This document shows positions 1-10,124 of a stretch of DNA of 64,000 nt, piece after piece. Where the stretch lies: contig NZ_CP135084.1 of NCBI RefSeq assembly GCF_032229285.1, forward strand, positions 2,356,001-2,420,000, read 5' to 3'. Position 1 is the first letter of the stretch. Each line of letters starts with the position of its first letter. The position numbers and the translations under genes were made by a program. Source of the stretch: Rheinheimera sp. MMS21-TC3. GTDB lineage: Bacteria > Pseudomonadota > Gammaproteobacteria > Enterobacterales > Alteromonadaceae. Under the pieces are notes generated by a model, which saw only the letters and a list, made by a program, of their open reading frames with translations, made no database searches and was not told where the DNA came from.

Positions 1-166
1 CTGTAATAGGCTCACCATCATGCCAGTGCACCTTGCCATCAGCAATTCGCTGTTGCCAAACTTGCGCGGTAATAAATGGAAATTTTGCACATAAAAAATC
101 AAATACCGTAGCAAAATGAGCCACAGCAGGGAGTGTTACTTCAGAAGCTTGACCAGCAATAGACAC
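1..166 (-). CDS. RluA-family RNA pseudouridine synthase, N-terminal part (cut by window edge)
   Basis: Reading the minus strand from a GTG at 166 gives 55 open codons that run off the left edge. The piece contains an S4-like pattern with residues FITAQVWQQRIADGKVHWHDG. That pattern is typical of the N-terminal RNA-binding part of RluA-type pseudouridine synthases, which isomerise uridine in rRNA or tRNA. An AAGG lies about ten bases upstream of the GTG. The catalytic domain with its Asp is outside the window, so neither the target nor the paralogue can be assigned. The family call rests only on the N-terminal pattern. Confidence 0.55.
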   Translation of the reverse strand, partial: MSIAGQASEVTLPAVAHFATVFDFLCAKFPFITAQVWQQRIADGKVHWHDGEPIT

Positions 167-357
167 CTAAGCACCTTATTAGTAATTATAAATATTCTAT
201 TATCTAGTTAGCCTAGCATAATTTAGCAGCAGCTTAATTGGATTTAATAGCAGCTTCATTGCTTTTAGCATCCTGTCAGCGCTAATATATAAGGCTTACT
301 GTCGGTACTTCCCTTTTTAGGTGTCAAAATCCATGGCTAAAATTCTTCAGAACCTCA

Positions 358-1056
358 ATGTCACATACTAATTCTGTACTTAGCTTACGTAATCAACAAC
401 TAATGTCATCTACCCGAGTATTTAATGCTAGGGGCAGTAAAGTCAAACGCTGTGAACAATGCTTATTACCAATGGCTAATTGTATTTGTGCCAGCAAACC
501 AAGTGTAGATAGCCACTGTGCATTTTGCTTTATTATGTATACCGGTGAGTGCTACAAGCCTAGTAATACTGGCCGTATTATTGCTGACGTTATTGCTAAT
601 AATTATGCCTATGTTTGGGATCGTACTCAGCCCAATCCTAATATGTTAGCCTTGTTACAAAACCCGCTGTATGCACCTATAGTAGTTTTTCCACAGCAAT
701 ATGCCGAAGCTGAGCGCTGTATTAATTCTCCACTTGAATTAGCCAGTGTTCAAGCGGGCAAGATTCCACTTTTTATTATGCTTGATGGCACTTGGCGCGA
801 AGCCAAGAAAATGTTTAAAAGTCCTTATTTAGCCAAACTTGCTGTGCTAGGCATTCAGCCAGAGCAAGGCTCGGGCTATCAATTACGTGAGGCTGCACAT
901 TTGCATCAGCTCTGCACTGCAGAAGTGGCAATCGAAGTACTTAAGTTGGCCAAAGATCATACTGCAGCTGAGGCTTTAACTCGTTACTTTGACGTATTTC
1001 GCCAAGCTTATATTGTGGGTAAGCCCCACCTTAGCTTTAATGCACCTATTAAATAA
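358..1056 (+). CDS. tapT: DTW-domain tRNA-uridine aminocarboxypropyltransferase
   Basis: The 232-residue protein has an N-terminal cysteine cluster (CEQCLLPMANCICA, about residues 32-45), a D-G-T-W-R-E-A motif near residue 142 that fits the DxTW signature, and a late LCTAEV motif. This is the architecture of TapT (formerly YfiP), which transfers the 3-amino-3-carboxypropyl group of SAM to U47 of tRNAs (acp3U). The length equals that of the E. coli protein. The start is uncertain: the ATG at 358 has no clear ribosome binding site, and the ATG at 403 is just ahead of the conserved region. A small S4 gene follows 18 bases downstream, probably in the same transcript. Confidence 0.85.
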   Translation: MSHTNSVLSLRNQQLMSSTRVFNARGSKVKRCEQCLLPMANCICASKPSVDSHCAFCFIMYTGECYKPSNTGRIIADVIANNYAYVWDRTQPNPNMLALLQNPLYAPIVVFPQQYAEAERCINSPLELASVQAGKIPLFIMLDGTWREAKKMFKSPYLAKLAVLGIQPEQGSGYQLREAAHLHQLCTAEVAIEVLKLAKDHTAAEALTRYFDVFRQAYIVGKPHLSFNAPIK

Positions 1057-1074
1057 CCCAGGAAACTGATAAAC

Positions 1075-1287
1075 ATGCGTGAAGTTATACTAAATAAAGC
1101 CAATGTTGAGTTGTATAAAATATTAAAATTTGAAGGGCTGTTAAGTAGTGGAGGCGAAGCTAAAGCCGCAATTGACGCCGGTTTAGTTAAAGTAAATGGT
1201 GAAGTAGAAACGCGTAAACGCCGTCAGATTAATGCTGGTGACTTAATTGAGTTTGCACAGCAAGAGTTACAAATAAATGTAATGTAG
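1075..1287 (+). CDS. ybcJ: Small S4-domain RNA-binding protein, YbcJ family
   Basis: This 70-residue protein is almost entirely one S4 fold: residues 18-60 contain the pattern GLLSSGGEAKAAIDAGLVKVNGEVETRKRR. That matches the stand-alone YbcJ/YaaA-type S4 proteins, which bind structured RNA; the physiological target is not settled. An AGGAAA lies nine bases upstream of the ATG. It follows tapT by 18 bases, so co-transcription of the two RNA-related genes is likely. There is no enzymatic domain. Confidence 0.8.
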   Translation: MREVILNKANVELYKILKFEGLLSSGGEAKAAIDAGLVKVNGEVETRKRRQINAGDLIEFAQQELQINVM

Positions 1288-1339
1288 AATAATTATGGCT
1301 GGTCACTAATAGCGTTATAAGCGCCAGCCATAATCTAGC

Positions 1340-2212
<873 letters not shown>

Positions 2213-2263
2213 TTATATTTACTTATTGGCTTTGGCCAAAATAGTTAAATAGCTTCTGTATTC

Positions 2264-2647
2264 TTAATAAAACATCTGAATGAACACAGGTTGTTTTGTA
2301 ATAGCAACTCTAATAGCTAAAGCTAACCAACCTAAGGCACCGATAAAACAAAACCAGCGAATGGCTATGGTGCGGCCTTTAAAAGCCATCACACCTAACA
2401 GAATATAGGCAATTACCGCAAACACTTTCTCGGTTAACCAAGGAGAAACAAAAGGATACTGCTGTAAAATAACCATTAAGCCAACTGCACTTAATAATAA
2501 AAAGGTATCTATAACATGTGGCGCAATTTTAAAGAACTTTCGTTGTAATAATGAGGCTGACTGCAACCGCATTGCAAAACGAACCAATAAAAAACTCACA
2601 CTGACAAATACTAATAATAAATGAATATGTTTAAACGCCATGTACAT
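2264..2647 (-). CDS. SirB2-family membrane protein
   Basis: The 127-residue protein has four hydrophobic segments (about residues 8-24, 46-62, 72-90 and 98-113) and the family-like N-terminus MAFKHIHLLLVFVSVSFLLVR. SirB2 proteins are small inner-membrane proteins conserved between prmC and kdsA in this order; their function is unknown. Two in-frame ATG codons (2647 and 2641) are possible starts. An AAGGA lies about ten bases before the first. The assignment rests on both sequence and position. Confidence 0.8.
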   Translation of the reverse strand: MYMAFKHIHLLLVFVSVSFLLVRFAMRLQSASLLQRKFFKIAPHVIDTFLLLSAVGLMVILQQYPFVSPWLTEKVFAVIAYILLGVMAFKGRTIAIRWFCFIGALGWLALAIRVAITKQPVFIQMFY

Positions 2648-2699
2648 AAGTAGCTAATCCTTCCCATTTAACTAATAAAATATTCTTATACCAACCAAG

Positions 2700-3545
2700 C
2701 TAACTTGCCTTCTTTAGCCAGCAACCACCACTAATACGCCAATTAGCGCCATAGTCTTGCTTAGACTCAATATTAGTAAAACCTTGTTTTTGCAGTAAGT
2801 TTCTAACTGCTTCGGCTTGATTATAACCATGTTCCAACCATAACCAACCATTAGGTGTTAAAAACTGTGGTGCCTGTTCAATTATATAGCGAATATCTGC
2901 CAACCCCTGCTCAGCGGCAGTTAAAGCGGTTATGGGTTCAAAGCTTAGCTCGGCTAAATGTGCATCTGTACTGTCGATATAAGGCGGATTACTAACAATT
3001 AAATCAAATTGTTTGCCAGTTAAAGCACTAAACCAATTACTGTGTAATATTTGGCAATTGCTCAGTTGTAAACTTTGCAGATTACGTTGGGCTAAAGCGA
3101 CTGCCTCTGCAATATAATCGACAGCTGTAACATACCAGCTAGGTTTGTTTTTAGCTAAAGCTAAAGCAATAGCACCAGTGCCTGTGCCCAGATCTAACAC
3201 CTGAGCAGCTGGTGGTAAGGTTAAACTTAATGCTTGCTCTACCAAAGATTCCGTATCGGCTCTTGGGATCAAAGTACAAGGGGCAACTTCTAGCTGTAAA
3301 TCGTAAAAATGCCAATAACCAAATAAGTAAGCAAGCGGTTGTCCGCTTAGGCGCTGCTGTTGCAGTAGCATTAATTGCTGCAATTGTTCAGCTGTTAGCT
3401 GTTGCTCAGCTTCAGTATATAAATAGCTTGGTTTAACGCCCAGAACATGGCACAGGCATAACCTAGCTTCAATATCTGGCGTTGTGCTAACCTTAGCTAA
3501 AGCTAACCTAGCCTGTTGCTGCCACTGGCGTAAACTTATGCTCAT
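2700..3545 (-). CDS. prmC: Release-factor glutamine N5-methyltransferase
   Basis: PrmC (HemK) methylates the glutamine of the GGQ motif in release factors RF1 and RF2 using SAM. The 281-residue protein has an N-terminal helical substrate-binding domain. It then has the SAM-binding loop VLDLGTGTGAIALALA (about residues 115-130) and the catalytic NPPY in SNPPYID near residue 185. It lies just downstream of prfA, its substrate's gene, as in E. coli. Length and motifs are complete. Confidence 0.96.
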   Translation of the reverse strand: MSISLRQWQQQARLALAKVSTTPDIEARLCLCHVLGVKPSYLYTEAEQQLTAEQLQQLMLLQQQRLSGQPLAYLFGYWHFYDLQLEVAPCTLIPRADTESLVEQALSLTLPPAAQVLDLGTGTGAIALALAKNKPSWYVTAVDYIAEAVALAQRNLQSLQLSNCQILHSNWFSALTGKQFDLIVSNPPYIDSTDAHLAELSFEPITALTAAEQGLADIRYIIEQAPQFLTPNGWLWLEHGYNQAEAVRNLLQKQGFTNIESKQDYGANWRISGGCWLKKAS

Positions 3546-3580
3546 CTTAAGAGCAACAGTACAACTAAAAATGCTTTCAT

Positions 3581-4672
3581 TTACCGATTTTCGTCCGCTA
3601 GGGCGGCAAGTAAGTCGGCTTGATGCTCTTGCTTTAACGGCTCTAATACTTGATTTAAGTCACCTTCCATCACATCAGCTAAACGATAAATAGTTAAGTT
3701 AATTCTATGGTCGGTTAAACGGCCTTGCGGAAAGTTATAAGTACGAATACGCTCTGACCTATCACCACTTCCTACTAAAGAACGGCGTGTTGACTCTTCA
3801 GCTAAACGACGTTTTTCGTCTTCTGCAGCTTGAATGCGTGATTGCAACACACTCATAGCACGGGCACGATTTTTATGTTGCGACCGCTCATCCTGACACT
3901 CCACTACAATGCCGGTAGGTAAATGGGTAATACGGATGGCCGAATCGGTTCGGTTAACGTGCTGGCCACCTGCGCCAGAGGCTCGATAAGTATCAACTTT
4001 TAAATCTGCTGGGTTAATTTCAATGGCTTCACTTTCAGGGATTTCAGGCATTATAGCCACAGTGCAAGCCGAAGTGTGCACTCGGCCTTGCGATTCTGTA
4101 TCTGGTACACGCTGTACTCTATGGCCACCTGATTCAAACTTCAATGAACCATAAGCCCCCTCGCCTTGTAAGCTGGCAATTATTTCTTTATAACCACCAT
4201 GCTCACCTTCATTAGCACTAATTACTTCTAATTGCCAACGTTGCTTTTCGGCAAAGCGGCTGTACATTCTAAATATATCACCAGCAAAAATAGCCGCTTC
4301 ATCGCCGCCAGCACCGGCACGAATTTCAATAAAGCAGTTGCTGCTATCATTAGGATCTTTTGGCAACAAAAGTATTTGTAAATCACTTTCTAATTGCTCT
4401 ATCCGTTGCTTGGCTTCTTTATATTCTTCTTGTGCCATTTCTCGCATATCAGGGTCGTCATCTTTTTGCATTTCTTCAGCAGATACTAAATCTTGTTTAG
4501 CCTGCTGATACTCAGTAAATGCCTTAACGATGTCTTCTAATTGGCTATATTCTTTAGAAAGTTCGCGATAACGGTTTTGATCATTAATCACAGAGGCATC
4601 ACTTAATAGTGCTTGCACTTCTTCATAGCGCTCTACCAATCCTTCGAGCTTGCGATATACCGATTCATTCAT
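3581..4672 (-). CDS. prfA: Peptide chain release factor 1
   Basis: RF1 recognises UAA and UAG stop codons and triggers peptidyl-tRNA hydrolysis on the ribosome. The 363-residue protein has the tripeptide anticodon-like motif in the PxT form (PDT in [14 protein letters not shown], near residue 187). It also has the universally conserved GGQ in [14 protein letters not shown] (near residue 233). It is encoded between hemA and prmC, the common gammaproteobacterial order, and ends 35 bases before prmC. Confidence 0.97.
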   Translation of the reverse strand: MNESVYRKLEGLVERYEEVQALLSDASVINDQNRYRELSKEYSQLEDIVKAFTEYQQAKQDLVSAEEMQKDDDPDMREMAQEEYKEAKQRIEQLESDLQILLLPKDPNDSSNCFIEIRAGAGGDEAAIFAGDIFRMYSRFAEKQRWQLEVISANEGEHGGYKEIIASLQGEGAYGSLKFESGGHRVQRVPDTESQGRVHTSACTVAIMPEIPESEAIEINPADLKVDTYRASGAGGQHVNRTDSAIRITHLPTGIVVECQDERSQHKNRARAMSVLQSRIQAAEDEKRRLAEESTRRSLVGSGDRSERIRTYNFPQGRLTDHRINLTIYRLADVMEGDLNQVLEPLKQEHQADLLAALADENR

Positions 4673-4687
4673 GCTGTTAATTACCTA

Positions 4688-5947
4688 TTACAGATCTAAC
4701 AAAGTGTTGATCAATGATTGTTGACTCAGCGCTTGATCCTGCAATAACTGCCGGATAGCTTTAGTCGGGCTGTGCATCAGCCGATTACTAAGTTTATGGG
4801 ATAATTCAGCCAAAACCTTTTCTGCATCTTGACCTGTGGCCAATTGATTCATTGCTTTGGCTAATAAGTCTGCTCTTATTTGCTCACACCCCTGACGATA
4901 GTCTCGCACCCAATCAACATTACCTTGCAAAGCAAGCCATTGCGCAAATTCATTTGCCCCAATATTAATTATTTGCTTTGCTTGCTCAGCTGCTTGTTGT
5001 CTATTATTTAGGTTTTGCGCCACTATAGATTGCAAATCATCAACAGTGTATAAGTATGCATCTTCTAAATCTGCTACTTGAGATTCTATATCGCGCGGTA
5101 CAGCCAAATCGACTAAAAACATTGGTTTATGTCGCCTAGCTTTTAATGCTTGCTCTACCATGCCTTTTCCTACTATCGGTAAAGTACTGGCTGTTGAGCT
5201 AATAACAATGTCTGCTTTTTCTAAATATGGTGGAACTTGGGCTAAGGTAATAGCATGGGCAGAAAATTGTTGTGCTAGGTTAACCGCTCTTTCATAAGTC
5301 CGATTAGCTACTGTCAGTTGTTCTGCGCCGTGCTCCTGTAAATGTTTAGCTACTAATTCTATAGTTTCACCCGCACCTATTAACAACACTCTAACTTTGC
5401 TTAGGCTGCCAAATATCTGTCTTGCCAAGCTAACAGCGGCAAAAGCTACCGAGACAGCATTAGCGCCAATATCAGTTTCTGTTCTAACTTGCTTAGCTAC
5501 GGCAAAAGTCTTTTGAAATAAACGTTCAAACTGAGGATTAATAGTGCCAGCATTACGCGCTTGGCTATAAGCTTGTTTAACTTGACCAAATATTTGCGGC
5601 TCGCCTAAAACGAGTGAATCAAGCCCGGAAGCAACTTGCATTAAGTGGATTGCTGCGGCATTGTCTTGGTGTAAATAGAGATGAGGCTGTAAATCAGCGG
5701 CATCAAGTTGATGAAACTTTGCTAACCAAGCAATTACTTGTTCCGCTTGCGTTGTTGAACCGTTAAAATACAACTCAGTTCGGTTGCAGGTAGACAAAAC
5801 AACAGCATCCGAAATGTTAGTTAAGGTTGTAAGCTCGCGTAAGGCTTCTGGCACTTGCTCCGGTGCAAACGCAACTTTCTCACGCAGCGCCACTGGTGCC
5901 GTTTTATGATTAATGCCTAGAGCGAAAATGGCTATCACCTGTATCAT
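4688..5947 (-). CDS. hemA: Glutamyl-tRNA reductase
   Basis: HemA reduces glutamyl-tRNA(Glu) to glutamate-1-semialdehyde, the first committed step of tetrapyrrole synthesis by the C5 pathway. Visible features are the N-terminal ALGINHKTAP block, the active-site cysteine in STCNRTELYF (about residue 54), the GLDSLVLGEPQIFGQVK block, and the NADPH-binding GAGE motif near 195. The start is unclear. A TTG at 5950, an ATG at 5947 and a GTG at 5938 are in frame and none has a strong Shine-Dalgarno; the GTG would give the shortest, family-like N-terminus. The gene is divergent from lolB, as in E. coli. Confidence 0.96.
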   Translation of the reverse strand: MIQVIAIFALGINHKTAPVALREKVAFAPEQVPEALRELTTLTNISDAVVLSTCNRTELYFNGSTTQAEQVIAWLAKFHQLDAADLQPHLYLHQDNAAAIHLMQVASGLDSLVLGEPQIFGQVKQAYSQARNAGTINPQFERLFQKTFAVAKQVRTETDIGANAVSVAFAAVSLARQIFGSLSKVRVLLIGAGETIELVAKHLQEHGAEQLTVANRTYERAVNLAQQFSAHAITLAQVPPYLEKADIVISSTASTLPIVGKGMVEQALKARRHKPMFLVDLAVPRDIESQVADLEDAYLYTVDDLQSIVAQNLNNRQQAAEQAKQIINIGANEFAQWLALQGNVDWVRDYRQGCEQIRADLLAKAMNQLATGQDAEKVLAELSHKLSNRLMHSPTKAIRQLLQDQALSQQSLINTLLDL

Positions 5948-6015
5948 CAAAATTATTAGGAGGCGAATTGTACGAAAAAGCCCTAACTAAGAAAAGCACA
6001 GTGAAGGATTTTAGT

Positions 6016-6624
6016 ATGGCTAATCGCTGTATTCGCATGTTTTTTGTTGTTGCTTTAGGCCTGTGGTTAACAGGATGCAGCATCTTTAATAACAAAGTGC
6101 TACCAGAACAACCTCTAGCTGCTAGCGCTCGCCAACAACAACTGCAAGCAATGCAGCAGTTTAGCATACAAGCTAGTGTAAGTATTAAAACCCCACAAGA
6201 CTCTATTAGCGGTAATTTGCACTGGCAACAGTTACAACCTAAGCATTATACCGCTCGTTTAAGTAATTTTCTTGGTATTAGTTTATTTGAACTAGAACAA
6301 AGCGAAAATGGCAGTCAAATTCAGCTTAAAGGCGAAGCCTATTACGGGGTTGATACCAGTAGTTTATTATGGCAGCTCTCTGGCTGGTCAATGCCTTTAG
6401 CTGATATGCCTTTATGGCTTCGAGGCTTACCTGGCAAAAATAGCCAATCTATCCGTTATGATGAACTAGGCCGTGTTACTCATTTTAATTTAATCGATAG
6501 TACTGGTATTATTTGGCAGCTTGAATACCAAAGTTTCTTTACTGATTCATTAGCATTACCCAAACGTTTACTACTTAGCAGTGATGACACCAGAATAAAA
6601 CTGGTAATTCGGAGTTGGCAATGA
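6016..6624 (+). CDS. lolB: Outer-membrane lipoprotein insertion factor LolB
   Basis: LolB is the outer-membrane lipoprotein that receives lipoproteins from LolA and inserts them into the outer membrane. The protein starts with a signal peptide ending in the lipobox LTGC (about residues 18-21), followed by a mature part of about 180 residues. I place the start at the ATG at 6016 because it has an AAGGA seven bases upstream and gives a normal-length signal peptide. The open frame extends back to a TTG at 5968, which would add an unlikely charged leader. The stop overlaps the start of ispE (ATGA), so the two are translationally coupled. Confidence 0.9.
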   Translation: MANRCIRMFFVVALGLWLTGCSIFNNKVLPEQPLAASARQQQLQAMQQFSIQASVSIKTPQDSISGNLHWQQLQPKHYTARLSNFLGISLFELEQSENGSQIQLKGEAYYGVDTSSLLWQLSGWSMPLADMPLWLRGLPGKNSQSIRYDELGRVTHFNLIDSTGIIWQLEYQSFFTDSLALPKRLLLSSDDTRIKLVIRSWQ

Positions 6625-7475
6625 CTAGCATTAAGCTGCCTGCGGTAGCTAAACTTAATTTATTTTTACATATCACTGGCCGACGTCCTGATGGTTATCA
6701 TAATCTGCAAACCTTATTTCAGCTACTAGATATCGGTGATGAACTAACCTTTACGCTAAGGGATGATCAGCATTTATTGCTTGATTGTAATGATAAATCA
6801 TTAATTAATGATAATAATCTAGTGCTACGCGCAGCTAAATTAATACAACAAATTGCAGCTAATCGCGGCATTAGCCGTGGCTGTAGTATTTACTTAGATA
6901 AACGTTTACCTATGGGGGGCGGCCTTGGCGGTGGGTCTTCCGACGCAGCCACCACGCTATTGGCTTTAAATAAACTATGGCAACTAAATTTAACTGCAGC
7001 TGAACTGACCCAGTTAGGTTTACAATTAGGCGCTGATGTCCCGGTGTTTATACAAGGCCGAACAGCTTTTGCCGAAGGTGTGGGTGAAAAGCTAAAACCG
7101 ATTGATTTACCAAGTAAAATATACTTAATTGTTACACCTGATTGCCATGTTAGTACTGCTGATATTTTTAATCATCCTGACTTAGTTCGAGATAGCCCCA
7201 TACTCACTTTAAGCACCTTAATGCACTCACCTTGGCGTAACGATTGCCAACCATTAGTCGAGAAGCTGCAGCCAATTGTTGCAAAAACAGTGCAGTGGTT
7301 GGTAGAATACGCCCCATCTCGGATGACGGGTACTGGCGCCAGTGTGTTCGCCGAATTCCCTGACCAGACCAGTGCTCAGTATGCCTTGGCACAATTACCC
7401 GCTGATTGGCGTGGCTTTATTGCGCTAGGGGTCAACCAGTCACCATTAATGGCTGCGTTGGCAGATACCGAATAA
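6621..7475 (+). CDS. ispE: 4-diphosphocytidyl-2-C-methyl-D-erythritol kinase
   Basis: IspE is the GHMP-family kinase that phosphorylates CDP-methylerythritol in the non-mevalonate isoprenoid pathway. The GHMP ATP-binding loop PMGGGLGGGSSDAA is near residue 95, and the N-terminal PAVAKLNLFLHITGRRPDGYH block is intact. The start is taken as the ATG at 6621, which has a GGAG upstream and overlaps the lolB stop by four bases. The protein has 284 residues, the usual length. A clear terminator follows at 7484. Confidence 0.96.
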   Translation: MTSIKLPAVAKLNLFLHITGRRPDGYHNLQTLFQLLDIGDELTFTLRDDQHLLLDCNDKSLINDNNLVLRAAKLIQQIAANRGISRGCSIYLDKRLPMGGGLGGGSSDAATTLLALNKLWQLNLTAAELTQLGLQLGADVPVFIQGRTAFAEGVGEKLKPIDLPSKIYLIVTPDCHVSTADIFNHPDLVRDSPILTLSTLMHSPWRNDCQPLVEKLQPIVAKTVQWLVEYAPSRMTGTGASVFAEFPDQTSAQYALAQLPADWRGFIALGVNQSPLMAALADTE

Positions 7476-7483
7476 GCAAGCTG

Positions 7484-7508
7484 ACAGTAACTAATTGTTA
7501 CTGTTTTT
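7484..7508 (+). terminator. Rho-independent terminator after lolB-ispE
   Basis: A perfect 8-bp stem (ACAGTAAC / GTTACTGT) with a TAATT loop is followed by a run of T. It lies nine bases after the ispE stop and before prs, so prs probably has its own promoter or depends on read-through. Confidence 0.75.
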
Positions 7509-7548
7509 ATGATAAACCGGACTCACAACTGCCCTGAGGATCCCCACC

Positions 7549-8493
7549 GTGCCCGACATGAAGGTTTTCGCTGGTAATGCTATACCAGAACTCGCAAGCA
7601 AAATCGCCAGCCGCCTGTACATTAAACTTGGAGATGCCGAAGTTGGCCGTTTCAGTGATGGCGAAGTTAGTGTTCAAATAAACGAAAATGTACGTGGTGC
7701 TGATGTATTTATCATCCAGTCTACTTGCGCCCCCACTAACGATAACCTAATGGAACTCGTCGTCATGGTTGACGCCTTGCGCCGTGCATCTGCTGGTCGT
7801 ATTACTGCGGTTATGCCTTACTTTGGCTATGCTCGTCAAGATCGTCGCGTGCGCTCTGCTCGCGTACCTATCACTGCTAAAGTGGTCGCAGACTTCTTAT
7901 CTAGTGTTGGTGTTGACCGGGTATTAACCGTTGACTTACACGCTGAACAAATCCAAGGTTTCTTTGATGTACCAGTGGATAACGTTTTTGCCAGCCCTGT
8001 CTTATTAGAAGATATGCGCAAAAAGAGCTTTACTGCACCTGTTGTTGTATCGCCTGATATTGGTGGTGTTGTACGCGCACGTGCTATTGCTAAGTTATTA
8101 AATGATGCCGACTTGGCCATTATTGATAAACGCCGGCCAAAAGCTAACATTGCCCAAGTAATGCATATTATTGGTGATGTTAAAGATCGCGACTGTATTA
8201 TTGTTGACGATATGATAGATACCGGTGGCACTTTATGTAAAGCCGCTGAAGCCTTAAAAGAACACGGAGCTAAACGGGTATTTGCCTATGCAACCCATCC
8301 GGTCTTTTCTGGCAATGCTGCTAAAAACATTAAAGAGTCGGTAATAGATGAGCTAATTGTTACTGATACCATACCACTAACAGCTGAAATGAAAGCCATA
8401 GCTAAAGTGCGTCAGCTTACTTTAAGTGAAATGCTAGCTGAGTGTATACGCCGCATTAGCAATGAAGAGTCTATTTCTTCAATGTTTGATTAA
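7549..8493 (+). CDS. prs: Ribose-phosphate pyrophosphokinase
   Basis: Prs makes PRPP from ribose 5-phosphate and ATP, feeding purine, pyrimidine, histidine, tryptophan and NAD synthesis. The 314-residue protein begins [16 protein letters not shown] from a GTG start, as its E. coli homologue does, with GAGGA upstream. The PRPP-binding signature [16 protein letters not shown] lies near residues 211-226. The catalytic flexible-loop region with [16 protein letters not shown] is near 95-110. In relatives rplY normally lies close downstream; here an island of about 12.4 kb separates them. Confidence 0.97.
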   Translation: MPDMKVFAGNAIPELASKIASRLYIKLGDAEVGRFSDGEVSVQINENVRGADVFIIQSTCAPTNDNLMELVVMVDALRRASAGRITAVMPYFGYARQDRRVRSARVPITAKVVADFLSSVGVDRVLTVDLHAEQIQGFFDVPVDNVFASPVLLEDMRKKSFTAPVVVSPDIGGVVRARAIAKLLNDADLAIIDKRRPKANIAQVMHIIGDVKDRDCIIVDDMIDTGGTLCKAAEALKEHGAKRVFAYATHPVFSGNAAKNIKESVIDELIVTDTIPLTAEMKAIAKVRQLTLSEMLAECIRRISNEESISSMFD

Positions 8494-8508
8494 ATTCAAA
8501 TATCTACA

Positions 8509-8520
8509 TAACACTAATAT
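8509..8520. repeat. Left copy of imperfect direct repeat flanking the island
   Basis: TAACACTAATAT here and TAACCCTAATAT at 20943-20954 differ at one base of twelve. They lie three and four bases outside the island's inverted repeats. This could be a duplicated target or attachment core. The sequence is AT-rich, so chance is not excluded. Confidence 0.35.
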
Positions 8521-8523
8521 ATC

Positions 8524-8553
8524 AAAACCACACCTATTACATTATATATAGTA
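8524..8553 (+). repeat. Left terminal inverted repeat of the island
   Basis: The left end starts AAAACCACACC, continues TATT, and ends TATATAGTA. The reverse complement of 20909-20938 has the same three blocks in the same order, with one single-base gap and a diverged 5-6 base interior. An 11-base exact match is unlikely between two flanks of about 100 bases. Proposed as an element end bound by the trio recombinases; the role is inferred. Confidence 0.55.
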
Positions 8554-8578
8554 CCTTGAACTATGTATATTGTGTATT

Positions 8579-8601
8579 AAGGCAGAGAAATCTGCCTTTT
8601 T
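8579..8601 (+). terminator. Rho-independent terminator downstream of prs
   Basis: An 8-bp perfect stem (AAGGCAGA / TCTGCCTT) with a GAAA tetraloop runs into a T-rich tract. It would end prs transcription. By the inverted-repeat boundary it lies just inside the island and would also insulate the gmt operon from upstream transcription. Confidence 0.75.
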
Positions 8602-8603
8602 AT

Positions 8604-8631
8604 TTGACAATAAACTCTTTAGAATTATAGT
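8604..8631 (+). promoter_or_regulatory. Candidate sigma-70 promoter of the recombinase operon
   Basis: A consensus -35 TTGACA (8604-8609) is followed after 16 bases by TATAGT (8626-8631). It lies directly after the terminator and about 35 bases before the first recombinase start, with no other candidate between them. Confidence 0.6.
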
Positions 8632-8666
8632 GTATTGTATGTTTAACGTGTATAAAGGAATGAACC

Positions 8667-10124
8667 TTGTCATCGGTTAAAGTCAAAGCAACTATCGTAG
8701 AAGATAATACTGGCATTAAAAGTCAGCTCCCCATCTTGATCACCGAACAAGGTGAAGTTGGTTCAGTTACCGATTACTTGCTAAAGATGGAAGCTGATGG
8801 TGCTAGTAATGCTTTAATGAATGGTTTTATACAAGCCACTTCTTTGCTCTTGGATTACATGGAAGCCAACAAAGGATTATTTGAAGATCCTAAAATGCTA
8901 TTCCAAACCTTTGCTAAGCGTCTTTACACAGGCACCATCGGTGAAGATGGTTTAGATCCCTCTGGCTTGTACTGGGTGCCAAGCTCAACTGATAACGTCA
9001 ATAAACATATTCATCGATTAACGGCATTTACTGATTGGCTGGCTAACAAGCATGGCGCAGAGCCAATGAACCCTTTGCGAGATGCCACACCTCATGAGCA
9101 ACGCCTTAATTACGCTGCTTGGTATCGAAAAAACCAAAATGACTTCCTTGGACATATTGAAGATAAAACCGTTAACAAAACCATCCGTAAAGCTCGCACA
9201 ATGAAAGGACGTACTCCATTGACGAAAGCCGAAGACGATGCTTTAGCATTCCCAGATAAGCATTGGGAATCATTCTATAAAGATGGTATTGGCGGAGCAA
9301 AAGATCCACGAGTTGCGTTGAGAGATAAGCTTATGCTGCTCTTGATGCACGGTGGCGGTTTGCGTGAAAGCGAAGCTATTATGCTGTGGGTGACTGATGT
9401 ATTTGAAGATCCGTATGACCCTGAAAAAGCGATAGTTCGAATTTACAACGAAGTCGATGGTAAAGCACCCGAAGGTTGGCGTAGTCGCTCAGGGACAAAA
9501 ACCAGAGAAGCCTATTTACAAGAAAAATACGCTCGTATACCACGCAAACGAATGAAAGGCACGGCATACGTTGGCTGGAAAACAAGAGTTGTAGACCATC
9601 GAGATAACTACATACAAGTTCAGTGGTTTCCAACGGATTATGGCAAGGTTTTTATGTCACTGTGGAAGAGTTACCAAAAATATCGAGCCAGTATTGACTG
9701 CCATCACCCCTATGCGTTCATTTCATTCCATCACAGCGCCCTTGGAAACCCATACACTTTGAATGCGTTTCACCAAAGCTATGCGGCGGGATTAAGGCGC
9801 ATTGGCTTAGAGCCAAACAAATCGGAAGGGTTAAACCCGCACGGTCATCGTCATAGCTATGGCAGACGCTTAGAGCGTTCAGGACTTAACCCGTTGGTGA
9901 TACGACGATGTATGCACCATAAATCACTGGAGTCTCAAGTTCCCTACACAGGTAAAGGGCAGCAGGAAATCTCCGATGAACTCAACAAGGCCACGCTACA
10001 ACTGGCAAATCCTGAGTCCAAAGTAAAATCGCTAGATTGGAAAGAGTTGGTCGAGCACGGTTTTGACGATATTGACCCGCAAGGCTATTTCACAGGCAAG
10101 CATCCGAAATTACGAGGTAAATAA
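8667..10124 (+). CDS. gmtY: Tyrosine recombinase, likely gamma-mobile-trio recombinase GmtY
   Basis: The 485-residue protein has the tyrosine-recombinase catalytic set. There is an Arg in HGGGLRESEAI (about residue 230), HGHR (HxxR) in NPHGHRHSYGRR (about 391-394), a His in CMHHKSLES, and the nucleophile Tyr in VPYTGKG (about 426). The N-terminal half would be the core-binding domain. Translation probably starts at the TTG at 8667, which has AAAGGAA six bases upstream. The stop codon overlaps the next start (TAATG). Size, order and partner genes match the first gene of GMT elements as I remember them. A Tn554-type TnpA role would be analogous but those proteins are shorter. Confidence 0.7.
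   Translation: MSSVKVKATIVEDNTGIKSQLPILITEQGEVGSVTDYLLKMEADGASNALMNGFIQATSLLLDYMEANKGLFEDPKMLFQTFAKRLYTGTIGEDGLDPSGLYWVPSSTDNVNKHIHRLTAFTDWLANKHGAEPMNPLRDATPHEQRLNYAAWYRKNQNDFLGHIEDKTVNKTIRKARTMKGRTPLTKAEDDALAFPDKHWESFYKDGIGGAKDPRVALRDKLMLLLMHGGGLRESEAIMLWVTDVFEDPYDPEKAIVRIYNEVDGKAPEGWRSRSGTKTREAYLQEKYARIPRKRMKGTAYVGWKTRVVDHRDNYIQVQWFPTDYGKVFMSLWKSYQKYRASIDCHHPYAFISFHHSALGNPYTLNAFHQSYAAGLRRIGLEPNKSEGLNPHGHRHSYGRRLERSGLNPLVIRRCMHHKSLESQVPYTGKGQQEISDELNKATLQLANPESKVKSLDWKELVEHGFDDIDPQGYFTGKHPKLRGK

Noticed and set aside
7836..8231. 131-codon open frame on the minus strand inside prs
   Set aside because: It is antisense to the conserved Prs domain, with no ribosome site and no recognisable product.
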